Assembly (NCBI RefSeq): GCF_010994035.1 | Contig: NZ_WIXN01000002.1 | Span: 62,001-126,000 of the forward strand | Reading direction: 5' to 3' | Source: Virgibacillus aidingensis | GTDB lineage: Bacteria > Bacillota > Bacilli > Bacillales > Amphibacillaceae | Length of the DNA stretch: 64,000 nt | Shown here: positions 1 to 8,172 of the stretch, one piece after another | Layout of the letters: every line of letters starts with the position of its first letter | Position numbering within the stretch: position 1 is the first letter of the stretch | Program-made: the position numbers and the translations under genes | Notes under the pieces: model-generated | Told to the model about the DNA's origin: nothing | The model's database searches: none | The model's input: the letters and a program-made list of their open reading frames with translations, nothing else

Positions 1-797
1 TGTGCTGCATAGTTTCTGAGCCAGTACTTCAGCATTCCAGGTGCAGGTTTTTCCTCAGAAGTTTCAAAGAATAATATACTATTTTCCCAATACTTTTCTT
101 CCGGCCACAGCACGGTCCCTTTGGCAAATTCCAGTACTTCGATGCATCCGCCGATTAAACGTCCCTCGACTGCACCATTTCCCTGCAATATTTCATAACC
201 GGAATTCCGCTGCATTTGCCGCTGTTTATTTTTGTTTTCCTCCGCCCATTCAAGAAACTCACTCGTCCACATTTCTGCAGGCTTAACTTCACCAATTGCT
301 TCATTTGAAAACAGCGTCCGCTTTACCATATCCACTGTATAAGGAATCATTTCCACATTTTCGGCAAAATCTGTCATGATCGCAGGACCGTAGAAGGAAG
401 AAAGACCCGCTTTATGGCAAAACAGATGGGATATCGTTATATCGGAGTATCCCATAAATACCTTTGGATTCTGCCGAATGACTTCAAAGTCAATATGCGG
501 CAGCAGCCGGATACTTTCATTCCCGCCAATTGTCGCAAAGATTCCTTTTATACTTTCATCTTTAAAAGCATCCATCAAATCCTGAGCCCTTGCTTCCGGA
601 TGTTCATAAAGATAGTCTGCGCCCTTCAGGCTGTTTGGCATTGCCACTACCTTAAGGCTAAATACCTCTTCCAGTCTTTTGACACCCTGATCATACCGCC
701 AGCGCAATTCCGGCTCGCCGGCTGCTCCTGAAGAAGGACTTACTGTTGCCACCTTATCTCCGGGATGCAATTTTTGCGGTTTTTTCAACATTTCCAT
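1..797 (-). CDS. S66 family peptidase (LD-carboxypeptidase/MccF-like), partial
   Basis: This reading frame runs off the left edge of the window, so the C-terminal part is missing; about 265 codons are visible. The start is the ATG at 797. The N-terminus (HPGDKVATVSPSSG) and the segment around residue 118 (FMGYSDIT) match the S66 family, in which the Ser of the GYSD motif is the nucleophile; a GGNES segment lies at about residues 91-95. The catalytic Glu and His expected nearer the C-terminus are outside the window. Family members cleave the L,D-peptide bond of murein tetrapeptides or, as in MccF, detoxify microcin C-like peptide nucleotides; the sequence alone does not choose between them. 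The Shine-Dalgarno site is weak. It is transcribed away from the next gene. Confidence 0.85.
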   Translation of the reverse strand, partial: MEMLKKPQKLHPGDKVATVSPSSGAAGEPELRWRYDQGVKRLEEVFSLKVVAMPNSLKGADYLYEHPEARAQDLMDAFKDESIKGIFATIGGNESIRLLPHIDFEVIRQNPKVFMGYSDITISHLFCHKAGLSSFYGPAIMTDFAENVEMIPYTVDMVKRTLFSNEAIGEVKPAEMWTSEFLEWAEENKNKQRQMQRNSGYEILQGNGAVEGRLIGGCIEVLEFAKGTVLWPEEKYWENSILFFETSEEKPAPGMLKYWLRNYAA

Positions 798-967
798 CAC
801 CAACTTTTTTAATCAGTATACACGATAAACGAACCTATATCACTATATTTTCCAAATAAAAATACACACCGATCACATAAAAATGTTATTATTAACATAC
901 TTTGACACATTGGGGCAGATTGGCAATATTCTTTGTCCCGGAATTTAGTAAAGAAGGTGTTTTATAA

Positions 968-2215
968 ATGAAACGGGTGAAATATGGATTGACCCTGATT
1001 CTACTAATGCTCCTCCTGGCAGCTTGTCAAACGGGCGATCCAGTGACAATCGGAGACAAACAGTTTGAAGAAGCATTACGGCAAGAGATCGGGAAACAAG
1101 ATGGAGATTTATACGAAGAAGATTTCAGCGAAATGGAAGAGCTGGATTTATCGGACAATGGTATATCAGACATCAGTGATTTAGCCATGTTGCATAATTT
1201 ACAAATAGTGTCACTCGAAAACAATGAAATTGCCGATATCTCTCCGCTGCTGGAGCTGGAAAATCTGAATGAAGTGAATGTGGAAGGAAACCCAGTTGAT
1301 TCTGAAGAACAGCAGGAGATCCTTGATCAATTATCCGAAAAGGGAATTATCGTTCATCAATCAGATGAAATTGAAGTTGTTGGCAGAGATGATGGACCAG
1401 GCGGCTTTTTATGGAAAGTGGAAAACGGAGAAACAACTGTTTATTTGCAGGGAACTGTACATGTCGGCCCTGAAGAATTTTACCCGATGCATACCAAAAT
1501 TGAAGATGCCTATACGGCATCAGATGTGGTTGTGCCGGAAATTGACATGACCTCCGTCAATCCATTTGAAATGCAGGAAGTCATGATGGAACTTGGCACC
1601 TATCAGGATGGAACAACCATCGAGGATCATATTCCTGAGGATGTACACGCAGAATTGGTTTCCAGGCTGGAAGAGCTTGGCTTCCCGTATGAACTGGCGG
1701 AAATGTATAAACCGTGGATTTTATCATCTACCATTCAGCAGCTTATGACGGAACAGCTCGGCTATCTGCACGGAGTGGATGAATATTTCCTAACCAGGGC
1801 AAACGAAGACGGCAAAGACATCATTGACCTGGAGACTGTGGAAGGGCAGCTCAGCATATTTGCCGATACTTCAGATGAATATCAGGTGGAAATGCTGAAA
1901 GACGTTTTTATCGATCTGGAAGACTTTGACGAGGAGATGCAGGCATTGCTTTCCGTTTACGCAGAAGGGGATATTGAAGCGCTTCTGACCCTGACCACAG
2001 TGGAAGATGCAGCAATGTCTGAAGAAGAGGAAGCCTTTATGCAAGCAATAAATGATGACCGCAATTACGATATGGCAGAAACAATCGCCGGATTTTTAGA
2101 AGAAGATAATGATCTAACCTACTTCGTCATCGTCGGCAGTTTGCATTTAATTGAAGAACCTCATATTATATCCATTTTGGAAGAAAAGGGATATGAGGCA
2201 GAGCATATACATTAA
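968..2215 (+). CDS. Lipoprotein with leucine-rich repeats and a TraB/GumN-type domain
   Basis: A 415-residue secreted lipoprotein. Residues 1-20 form a signal peptide ending in a lipobox (LLAAC). Residues 50-115 hold about three internalin-style leucine-rich repeats (LDLSDNGISDISDL, VSLENNEIADISPL, VNVEGNP). From about residue 140 the protein matches the TraB/GumN family (LWKVENGETTVYLQGTVHVG, later IVGSLHLIEEPHI), whose GTxH and GxxH segments are thought to form an erythromycin-esterase-like or metalloprotease-like active site; its substrate is unknown. A good Shine-Dalgarno site (AAGAAGGTG) precedes the ATG. The LRR part may serve surface binding, which is inference. It is followed by the 52-bp repeat array. 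A second, membrane-anchored TraB protein lies near 51 kb. Confidence 0.8.
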   Translation: MKRVKYGLTLILLMLLLAACQTGDPVTIGDKQFEEALRQEIGKQDGDLYEEDFSEMEELDLSDNGISDISDLAMLHNLQIVSLENNEIADISPLLELENLNEVNVEGNPVDSEEQQEILDQLSEKGIIVHQSDEIEVVGRDDGPGGFLWKVENGETTVYLQGTVHVGPEEFYPMHTKIEDAYTASDVVVPEIDMTSVNPFEMQEVMMELGTYQDGTTIEDHIPEDVHAELVSRLEELGFPYELAEMYKPWILSSTIQQLMTEQLGYLHGVDEYFLTRANEDGKDIIDLETVEGQLSIFADTSDEYQVEMLKDVFIDLEDFDEEMQALLSVYAEGDIEALLTLTTVEDAAMSEEEEAFMQAINDDRNYDMAETIAGFLEEDNDLTYFVIVGSLHLIEEPHIISILEEKGYEAEHIH

Positions 2216-2416
2216 TAGGAAAATTTGCCCCGGGATCTTTTTAATGGTTATTTCCTTATCTTTACCCTGCTTAAAATAAAAGAAAAAAGGATTTCAGGTG
2301 ATTTTGTCAAACTTATGGAAGCGGGCAAAATGAAAAATGCTTATTCAAATGACAACGTGAGCCCGAACTTCAAGCAGTTAGAATTTTGGCTTTAGAGAAT
2401 TCCTATTAACCATTTC

Positions 2417-3490
2417 TGCGGATATTTTTTGTAGCTTTAGGCTTTATTGGACTTCTATTGGCCAGTTCTTCGGAAGTTTTTGGGAGTTTTGGATTTTGGC
2501 GCCTTCCTATTTACCAATTCTGCAGCAGTTTTAAGGAGTTTTAGGCTTTAGAACTCTTCTATTTACCTATTCTGCAGCAGTTTTAAGGAGTTTTGGTTTT
2601 TAGTGCCCTTCTATTGACCAATTCTGCAGCAGTTTTTGGGAGTTTTGGGCTTTAGCACTCTTCTATTTACCTATTCTGCAGCAGTTTTTGGGAGTTTTGG
2701 GCTTTAGCACCCTTCTATTTACCAATCCTGCAGCAGTTTTTGGGAGTTTTAGGTTTTAGAACTCTTCTATTTACCAATTCTGCAACAGTTTTAGGGAGTT
2801 TTGGGCTTTAGCACCCTTCTATTGACCAATTCTGCAGCAGTTTTTGGGAGTTTTGGGTTTTAGAGCCCTTCTATTTACCAATTCGGCAGCAGTTTTAAGG
2901 AGTTTTGGGCTTTAGAACTCTTCTATTTACCAATTCTGCAGCGGTTTTTGGGAGTTGTGGGTTTCAGAGCCCTTCTATTTACCAATTCTGCAGCAGTTTT
3001 AAGGAGTTTTGGGCTTTAGAACTCTTCTATTGACCAATTCTACAGCAGTTTTTGGGAGTTTTAGGCTTTAGAACTCTTCTATTGACCAGTTTTGCAGCAG
3101 TTTTAGGGAGTTTTGGGTTTTAGCGCCCTTCTATTTACCAATTCGGCAGCAGTTTTTGGGAATTTTGGGTTTTAGAACTCTTCTATTGACCTGTTCTGCA
3201 GCAGTTTTAGGGAGTTTTGGGTTTTAGCACCCTTCTATTTACCAATTCGGCAGCAGTTTTTGGGAGTTTTGGGCTTTAGCACCCTTCTATTGACCAATCC
3301 TGCAGCAGTTTTTGGGAGTTTTAGGCTTTAGAACTCTTCTATTGACCAGTTTTGCAGCGATTTATGGGAGTATTGGGTTTTAGAACTCTTCTATTTACCT
3401 ATTCTGCAGCAGTTTTAAGGAGTTTTAGGCTTTAGGACCCTTCTCTTAACCTGTTCTGCACCGGTTTTAAGGAGTTTTGGGTTTTAGCAT
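2417..3490. repeat. Array of about 20.6 tandem 52-bp repeats, non-coding
   Basis: Twenty full units and one partial unit start every 52 bp at 2417, 2469, 2521 and so on to 3457, with no insertion or deletion. The two left-most units and the last one are most divergent. A typical unit begins TGCAGCAGTTTTTGGGAG, continues GTTTTGGGCTTTAGCACCC and ends TTCTATTTACCAATTC. Differences fall at few positions (for example TTTTAAGG, TTTTAGGG or TTTTTGGG; AACTC or CACCC; TTTACC or TTGACC). GAGTT and AACTC inside many units could form a short stem. 52 is not a multiple of three and every frame carries stops, so the array is not coding. It lies between two convergent genes. No spacers exist, so it is not CRISPR. 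Confidence 0.97.
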
Positions 3491-3619
3491 TTTTTTATAG
3501 AAACTTACGAGATAACTGCTGGAGCAGCGGGGCCCTCTTGTGCGCAGCCGAATTTCCAGTTGGTGAAAGTGATACTTGACACATACGATGAAAGGAAATA
3601 ACAGCAATGGCAAGAGAGC

Positions 3620-3675
3620 AAAAAATAACTACACAGCATAACGGGCGCATGGACACCCCGACATGCTGTTTTTTT
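3620..3675. terminator. Bidirectional intrinsic terminator
   Basis: The arms ACAGCAT (3633-3639) and ATGCTGT (3663-3669) pair, with seven T residues after them on the + strand and an A-rich run before them that gives T residues on the minus strand. It would end the DUF4349 gene transcript and any read-through across the repeat array. Confidence 0.75.
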
Positions 3676-4618
3676 AAGCTTTGCGATTCATTTGTTTGCG
3701 GATGACCCAAAACACGATCAGCCCTATTACTCCCAGCAGCAATATAAGCGGAAGGTTACCCACCAGGAAGACAAACAATCCGGAAAACGCGGAAATAAGG
3801 AAATTAATGCTTTTCATAAACTGTTCCTGTGTCTTTTCCCAAGTGTTTAAATCTTCTTCTCCAACCCCGGATATCCTTACATCTTTCTCCTCAATATGTA
3901 TCGTCACGGTGGCCAGGTCCGTTTTATCCTGCAAATAATTCATCCTCCCGGTAATCTCCTCTATTTCTTCCTGTACATTTGCCAGGTCATCGGAAATTGC
4001 CAAAAGATCCTCTGTTTCTTCCGCTTGCTCCATGAAGCTAAGCAGCCGCTCCTCCACTACTTCCTTTGATGCCAGCCGGGATTCCAGATCAACATACTCC
4101 TCTGTCACATCCTGCCCTGACACATTGCTTTCCAGCACCCTGTCGCTTCCGTCCTCCACTACTTCAATAAAGGCATTAAAATGCTCCTGGGGAATCCGTG
4201 CCGTAACATACCCGCTTGCTGTACCATTTTCTGTTTCTTCATACATTGCAGATTCCACCATATAGCCGCCATAATCGGAAATGCTGTCCTGAAAGGTGCC
4301 AAGGGATTCCTGATAGTCCCTTACTTCCACCCGCATATCGGCAGTATAAATAATCTTTCTGTCCTGTTGACCAGCTTCTGTATTTTCAGGCACCTCACTG
4401 CTTTCGCCTGAATCGGCGTCATCCTGTGCCTGTTCCACATTTTCCGTTTCCTCTCTTTCCACTGCAAACCCGCCATCTTGTACGCTGTCTTGCTGGCTTT
4501 CTGTGGAAATATCATATTCTGCTGACTGATCCTCATTTTTATTGCTGCAAGCTGCCAGCATCATAACAAAACCAAAAGTTACCATCAGCACCGTTATCAT
4601 TTTTTTCAAATTGACCAC
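3674..4618 (-). CDS. DUF4349 membrane-anchored lipoprotein
   Basis: A 314-residue protein with an N-terminal lipoprotein signal (MVTFGFVMMLAACSNK), an acidic low-complexity linker to about residue 80, and a DUF4349 domain over roughly residues 85-255 (RKIIYTADMRVEV, GYVTARIPQEHFNAF, EYVDLESRLASKEVVEERL, coiled-coil EEIEEITGRMNYLQDKT). A C-terminal transmembrane helix (FLISAFSGLFVFLVGNLPLI and following) ends in basic residues. The family is widespread in Firmicutes and has no established biochemical role; an envelope-tethering function is inferred. The start is given as the GTG at 4618; the TTG nine bases further in is an equally plausible start. Confidence 0.8.
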   Translation of the reverse strand: MVNLKKMITVLMVTFGFVMMLAACSNKNEDQSAEYDISTESQQDSVQDGGFAVEREETENVEQAQDDADSGESSEVPENTEAGQQDRKIIYTADMRVEVRDYQESLGTFQDSISDYGGYMVESAMYEETENGTASGYVTARIPQEHFNAFIEVVEDGSDRVLESNVSGQDVTEEYVDLESRLASKEVVEERLLSFMEQAEETEDLLAISDDLANVQEEIEEITGRMNYLQDKTDLATVTIHIEEKDVRISGVGEEDLNTWEKTQEQFMKSINFLISAFSGLFVFLVGNLPLILLLGVIGLIVFWVIRKQMNRKA

Positions 4619-4733
4619 CCTGACTTTCCCCTTTTATAATACAGTCGGAATTTACTGAAATAGGTTACAAAAATAATGATTAATTTTAATTACAGTTTAT
4701 AATGGAATAATATAAAGCAGGAGGAGAGAAAAG

Positions 4734-5525
4734 ATGCTGCATAGATTTCTTTCTGATATACAGGCACTTCCCGCGGATAGACCCCTTACGAAACAAGATG
4801 TATTAACACCGTCTTTCTTGATCGAAAAGTGTAATAATATCCGTATGTACTATGCCCCTCATAATGAATGCATCAACAACACGGCAAAGATCGTGATCGT
4901 GGGAATTACACCGGGATGGCATCAAATGAAGACAGCCCTTGAGCAGTTTGTAAGAAGCCATGAAGCAGGAGAAACACTCGAAGTATGCCTGAAAGAGTCA
5001 AAAAGAGCTGCTGGATTTGCCGGTTCCATGAGGAAAAACCTGGTTGAAATGCTTAATGGCTGCGGAATACGGGAAGTATTTGATCTTCCTGACTCCAATT
5101 TTTTATTTGGAGCAAACCGGCATCTCCTGCATACCACATCCATCATTAAATACCCTGTGTTTATCAATGATAAAAATTACACCGGACATCAGCCGCCCAT
5201 CAGCCGATCCCCATTATTGCAGCATTACGCCTATAAGGAGTTTCCAAAGGAAATGGCATCTATTCAAGACAAAGCACTGATTATCCCGCTTGGAAAAACA
5301 GTGGAACAGGTAATTCTCAGACTGGCTGAAGATGGTCAATTGCCGAGGCACACCTGCTTAACCGGATTCCCCCATCCATCTGGGGCAAATGGGCATCGGA
5401 TAAAGCAGTTTCGGCACCAAAAGAAACAGCTTTGGGATAAAGTGAGGACATGGGCTAATTTGACTTTACGATGTAAACAAAATCAGTCGGACACGAGCTG
5501 TTCCAAATCCTGTTTTTCAGAATAG
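4734..5525 (+). CDS. Uracil-DNA glycosylase superfamily-like protein
   Basis: 263 residues, start ATG with Shine-Dalgarno AGGAGAG. The segment VIVGITPGWHQM near residue 60 resembles motif 1 of the uracil-DNA glycosylase fold (GxxPG), and GFPHPSGANGHR near residue 220 resembles motif 2 (HPS followed by Asn). The spacing fits a UDG-fold protein, but the usual family 4/5 iron-sulfur cysteines are not apparent, so it belongs to a divergent branch if the assignment holds. Substrate and role (base excision or another nucleotide function) are not shown by the sequence. The last 25 residues are polar and Cys/Ser-rich and unlike the rest. It is 35 bp upstream of the repetitive-protein gene and may be co-transcribed with it. 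Confidence 0.55.
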   Translation: MLHRFLSDIQALPADRPLTKQDVLTPSFLIEKCNNIRMYYAPHNECINNTAKIVIVGITPGWHQMKTALEQFVRSHEAGETLEVCLKESKRAAGFAGSMRKNLVEMLNGCGIREVFDLPDSNFLFGANRHLLHTTSIIKYPVFINDKNYTGHQPPISRSPLLQHYAYKEFPKEMASIQDKALIIPLGKTVEQVILRLAEDGQLPRHTCLTGFPHPSGANGHRIKQFRHQKKQLWDKVRTWANLTLRCKQNQSDTSCSKSCFSE

Positions 5526-5560
5526 ATTATTATCAAATAATCTTAAGGCAGGGCTTTCAC

Positions 5561-6097
5561 ATGGATCATGATCTTAAAGCGTTGTTTGGCTCATGGGATT
5601 CAGCCATAGGTACCATTCTTTCCGCTATAGCAAGCACACCTTCTTCCAGGCTTAATGAAACGATGCAAACGAACTTGAACTTATTAGGAAACATAATGCA
5701 GGCTACAGGCAGTGCTTTAGCTGCGGACAGTGAAAAACAAATCACGTTAAATAAAATCGGGAACAAGCTGCAAGCTATCGGAAATTCCACCATAATTAGT
5801 GGATTATTAATTCAGTTTAATGAAGAAACAAAAACAGAATTAAATATAAAGGGAAACCTGCTTCAATCCGCAGGAAGCGGTATGTCCCTTCCGGATTTAT
5901 TGGATGCAAATGAAATAACCCTGAATGAACTGTACGGGATCTACGGCGCCCTGCTTCAAGTGATAGGAAACGGTTTACAAGCTTTATCGGGCATCATTGA
6001 GCTCAGGGGAAATGAGGGTCAGAATATTAACCTTGCCGGCAGCTGGATACAAGCCGCTGGTGCACTTATTCAAGCGCTCATTCAAAGTAAAAATTAA
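5561..6097 (+). CDS. Repetitive DUF6944-like protein
   Basis: 178 residues, no signal peptide. The protein is internally repetitive: a degenerate unit of the type LN..GN.LQA.G is seen at LNLLGNIMQATGSAL, LNKIGNKLQAIGNS, LNIKGNLLQSAGSG, LYGIYGALLQVIGNG and INLAGSWIQAAGAL, each predicted to form an amphipathic helix. It resembles a family of Bacillus repetitive proteins (DUF6944) of unknown function. The pattern suggests a helical-repeat or membrane-surface protein, which is inference. Its Shine-Dalgarno site (AAGGCAGGGC) lies just behind the UDG-like gene. Confidence 0.65.
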   Translation: MDHDLKALFGSWDSAIGTILSAIASTPSSRLNETMQTNLNLLGNIMQATGSALAADSEKQITLNKIGNKLQAIGNSTIISGLLIQFNEETKTELNIKGNLLQSAGSGMSLPDLLDANEITLNELYGIYGALLQVIGNGLQALSGIIELRGNEGQNINLAGSWIQAAGALIQALIQSKN

Positions 6098-6122
6098 GCA
6101 GTAAAATGCTAACATAGTATTT

Positions 6123-6166
6123 TAAAAAATCGCTCATGAATTCTAACTTCATAAGCGATTTTTCGT
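6123..6166. terminator. Bidirectional intrinsic terminator
   Basis: Arms AAAATCGCT and AGCGATTTTT (with inner ATGAA/TTCAT) form a stem flanked by A and T runs on both sides. It serves the repetitive-protein gene (+) and metA (-), which converge here. Confidence 0.8.
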
Positions 6167-6180
6167 TTCAATAGCCAAAA

Positions 6181-7089
6181 TTATTTCCACTCATAAGGAG
6201 TTTCCTGATACACATAATAATTCAGCCAGTTTGAAAACAGGAGGTGTGTATGGGAACGCCATGTGTTCAGCGGCCGTTTCTTTACATCGTTATTCGGAAA
6301 ATAATGCTGCGGAATTGCTATATTTACCCCTTTATCGATATCCCGCTCGTATTCTTCAGCCAGTGTAGTCGCATCATATTCCAGGTGTCCAGTGAGCATA
6401 ATATGCTTTTCATCCTTGGACATAATCATAAATGCTCCTGCATCTTCTGATGAGGATAACAGTGTTAGATCAGGATGGTTTTCTACTTCCTTCATTGACA
6501 CCGAAGTATAGCGTGAGTGCGGTGCCCGGTATGCTTCATCAAAGCCCCGCACCAGCTTCACTGTTGGATCGGTAACCTGATGATCAAACACACCAAAGCA
6601 TTTTTCCGGAAGCGTATGTTTATCTATCCCGTAATGATAATATAAAGCAGCTTGTGCGCCCCAGCAAATATGCAGCACGGAGGTTACATTCTTTTTCGTC
6701 CATTCCATGATTTCGGTAAGCTCTTTCCAATAGTCCACTTCTTCAAATGGCAAATGTTCAATCGGTGCTCCGGTAATAATCATTCCATCAAAACGGCGTT
6801 CCTTTACTTTGTCAAAAGTTGTATAGAAAGTATCCAGATGTGATTTACTGACATTTTTGGATTCATGGGAAGCCATCCGCAAAAATGTCACATTTACCTG
6901 CAATGGCGTGTTTCCCAACACACGGAGCAGCTGAAGCTCTGTTCTTTCTTTTTCAGGCATGAGATTCAAGAGAAGAATATTCAATGCACGGATATCCTGG
7001 GTTCTCGCCCGCTCTTCATCCATGACAAATATTTTTTCCTGTTTCAACTTTTCCGATGCAGGCAATGTTTTCGGTATATTAATAGGCAA
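6181..7089 (-). CDS. metA: Homoserine O-acetyltransferase (MetA type)
   Basis: 302 residues; catalyses acylation of homoserine, the first committed step of methionine synthesis. The MetA N-terminus [10 protein letters not shown] directly follows a TTG codon at 7087-7089, and AAAGGAG stands 9 bases upstream, so this TTG is taken as the start. A longer in-frame reading back to 7176 would run through the riboswitch terminator. The catalytic Cys sits in [15 protein letters not shown]. The segment [16 protein letters not shown] carries Glu where the E. coli enzyme has Gly; in characterised Bacillus MetA this Glu favours acetyl-CoA over succinyl-CoA, hence the acetyltransferase call. Regulation is by the SAM riboswitch upstream. 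Confidence 0.95.
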   Translation of the reverse strand: MPINIPKTLPASEKLKQEKIFVMDEERARTQDIRALNILLLNLMPEKERTELQLLRVLGNTPLQVNVTFLRMASHESKNVSKSHLDTFYTTFDKVKERRFDGMIITGAPIEHLPFEEVDYWKELTEIMEWTKKNVTSVLHICWGAQAALYYHYGIDKHTLPEKCFGVFDHQVTDPTVKLVRGFDEAYRAPHSRYTSVSMKEVENHPDLTLLSSSEDAGAFMIMSKDEKHIMLTGHLEYDATTLAEEYERDIDKGVNIAIPQHYFPNNDVKKRPLNTWRSHTHLLFSNWLNYYVYQETPYEWK

Positions 7090-7123
7090 GTGATTTCTCT
7101 CCTTTAAAATTGTTCGCGAAATG

Positions 7124-7156
7124 AAAAAATCCCTTTTGCTTTGATTGCCAAAAGGG
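7124..7156 (-). terminator. Riboswitch expression-platform terminator of metA
   Basis: Stem CCCTTTTG/CAAAAGGG (7149-7156 with 7131-7138) is followed by a T run (7124-7130) on the minus strand, 35 bases before the metA TTG. It is the transcription-off structure expected when SAM is bound. Confidence 0.85.
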
Positions 7157-7164
7157 TTTCCCAT

Positions 7165-7265
7165 TTTATCATTCAAAGCAGCGCTTTGTTGGTATTAGCA
7201 CCTTACAATTTCGTAGGTTGCTGTGACATCATTGAGCCAAGTCTCTCAGTCACTCTTAATAACTA
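7165..7265 (-). promoter_or_regulatory. SAM-I (S-box) riboswitch aptamer
   Basis: On the minus strand the leader contains the S-box core in order: TTATTAAGAG, CTGAGAGACTTGGCTC, GATGTCACAGCAACC, AAGGTGCTAATACC, then GATAA closing helix P1. These match the conserved SAM-I core (the GGC/GCC and GCAACC elements and the GGTGCTAA segment). The terminator follows directly. It would turn metA off at high S-adenosylmethionine. Confidence 0.92.
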
Positions 7266-7272
7266 TTCAATT

Positions 7273-7301
7273 AGTATCAGTATATATGAAAATCCCGTAA
7301 A
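7273..7301 (-). promoter_or_regulatory. Probable sigma-A promoter of metA
   Basis: TTTACG (7296-7301), a 17-base spacer, and GATACT (7273-7278) on the minus strand. The predicted start point near 7266 falls exactly at the 5' end of the riboswitch. Confidence 0.5.
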
Positions 7302-7347
7302 AGAAAAGGGTGAATAACTGAGCCTGTTGTTTAAAAGCATACTATGC

Positions 7348-8001
7348 TTATTCTATGATATTAAGCTTCTTTATCAATTCCCCGACTATATGATCTTCAC
7401 CTGGTTCAATATATACTTCTGTTGTATTATCAATAATTTTTTGATACGTCTCTTCTCCTGCAGGATTCTTGCCATCCCAGCGTTTTGGAACATCATACAC
7501 ATTTACTGTTCCGTCCCCATTGCTGCTGTATGTCACAGACCCGTCCACCAAACGGGTTCCTGACAGCTGAACCACCTGTTCCGGATAGTCGGCACTTGTC
7601 TCATCATCGGGATTAAGTGGTTCGCCGGCCGGAATTTGTTCCGCATACAATGTATCTATATACGGATTCGGGCCGAGCTGCAGCCAAACACGGGCATATT
7701 CAATTTCCTCAGAAGAATATTCGGATAATGGATGACTCTCTTGACTTTTCGATGGTTCATCTGCATCCCCGCTTTCTGAGGAGGTTTCATTTTGACTATC
7801 ATGATCAGTCTCCTCTGATGCTGATGCGGATTCCGATTCATTCCCCTTTTTGTCTCGGTCGATGGTTTCAGATTCATGATTTTGTTCATCTTCCGTTTGC
7901 CTATTTTCCGTGCCGTTGTTTTGTGTTTCGTCACCATTACAGGCCATAAAAAGCAGCACTGTAACAGTTAAAATTGTAATAAGGATGAGTAACTTTTTCA
8001 T
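7348..8001 (-). CDS. Lipoprotein of unknown function with acidic linker
   Basis: 217 residues. Residues 1-21 are a lipoprotein signal (ILTVTVLLFMAC). Residues 22-100 are a Glu/Ser/Asp/Asn-rich low-complexity linker typical of cell-wall-spanning spacers. The C-terminal 110 residues form a compact domain (EYARVWLQLGPNP, LVDGSVTYSSNGDGTVNVY, VPKRWDGKNPAGE, EVYIEPGEDHIVGELI). Proteins with this domain occur as lipoproteins in Bacilli, without a function I can name. Single gene with its own Shine-Dalgarno site (AGGGGA). Confidence 0.75.
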   Translation of the reverse strand: MKKLLILITILTVTVLLFMACNGDETQNNGTENRQTEDEQNHESETIDRDKKGNESESASASEETDHDSQNETSSESGDADEPSKSQESHPLSEYSSEEIEYARVWLQLGPNPYIDTLYAEQIPAGEPLNPDDETSADYPEQVVQLSGTRLVDGSVTYSSNGDGTVNVYDVPKRWDGKNPAGEETYQKIIDNTTEVYIEPGEDHIVGELIKKLNIIE

Positions 8002-8172
8002 CGATATAGTCCCCTGTCATTTTTGTACATATAATATCTGCTATTTACCTTATAATATTTTTTTGAATTTCTCAAGGAACTTTTAGGTAAGGTAATCAAT
8101 TGAGAACAACTGATTTCAGTATGCACCGTTTGTCAGTGTATACTAAGATCCATATTATAAAACATATTTACG

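Noticed and set aside
2417-3490. CRISPR-like look of the regularly spaced repeats
   Set aside because: The whole 52-bp unit repeats; there are no unique spacers and no cas genes. The same holds for the array at 58996-59214.
3495-3710. 71-codon minus-strand frame between the repeat array and the DUF4349 gene
   Set aside because: It runs through the terminator and has no ribosome site or protein-like composition.
7090-7176. N-terminal extension of metA to an ATG at 7176
   Set aside because: These codons cover the terminator of the SAM riboswitch and are absent from the MetA family.
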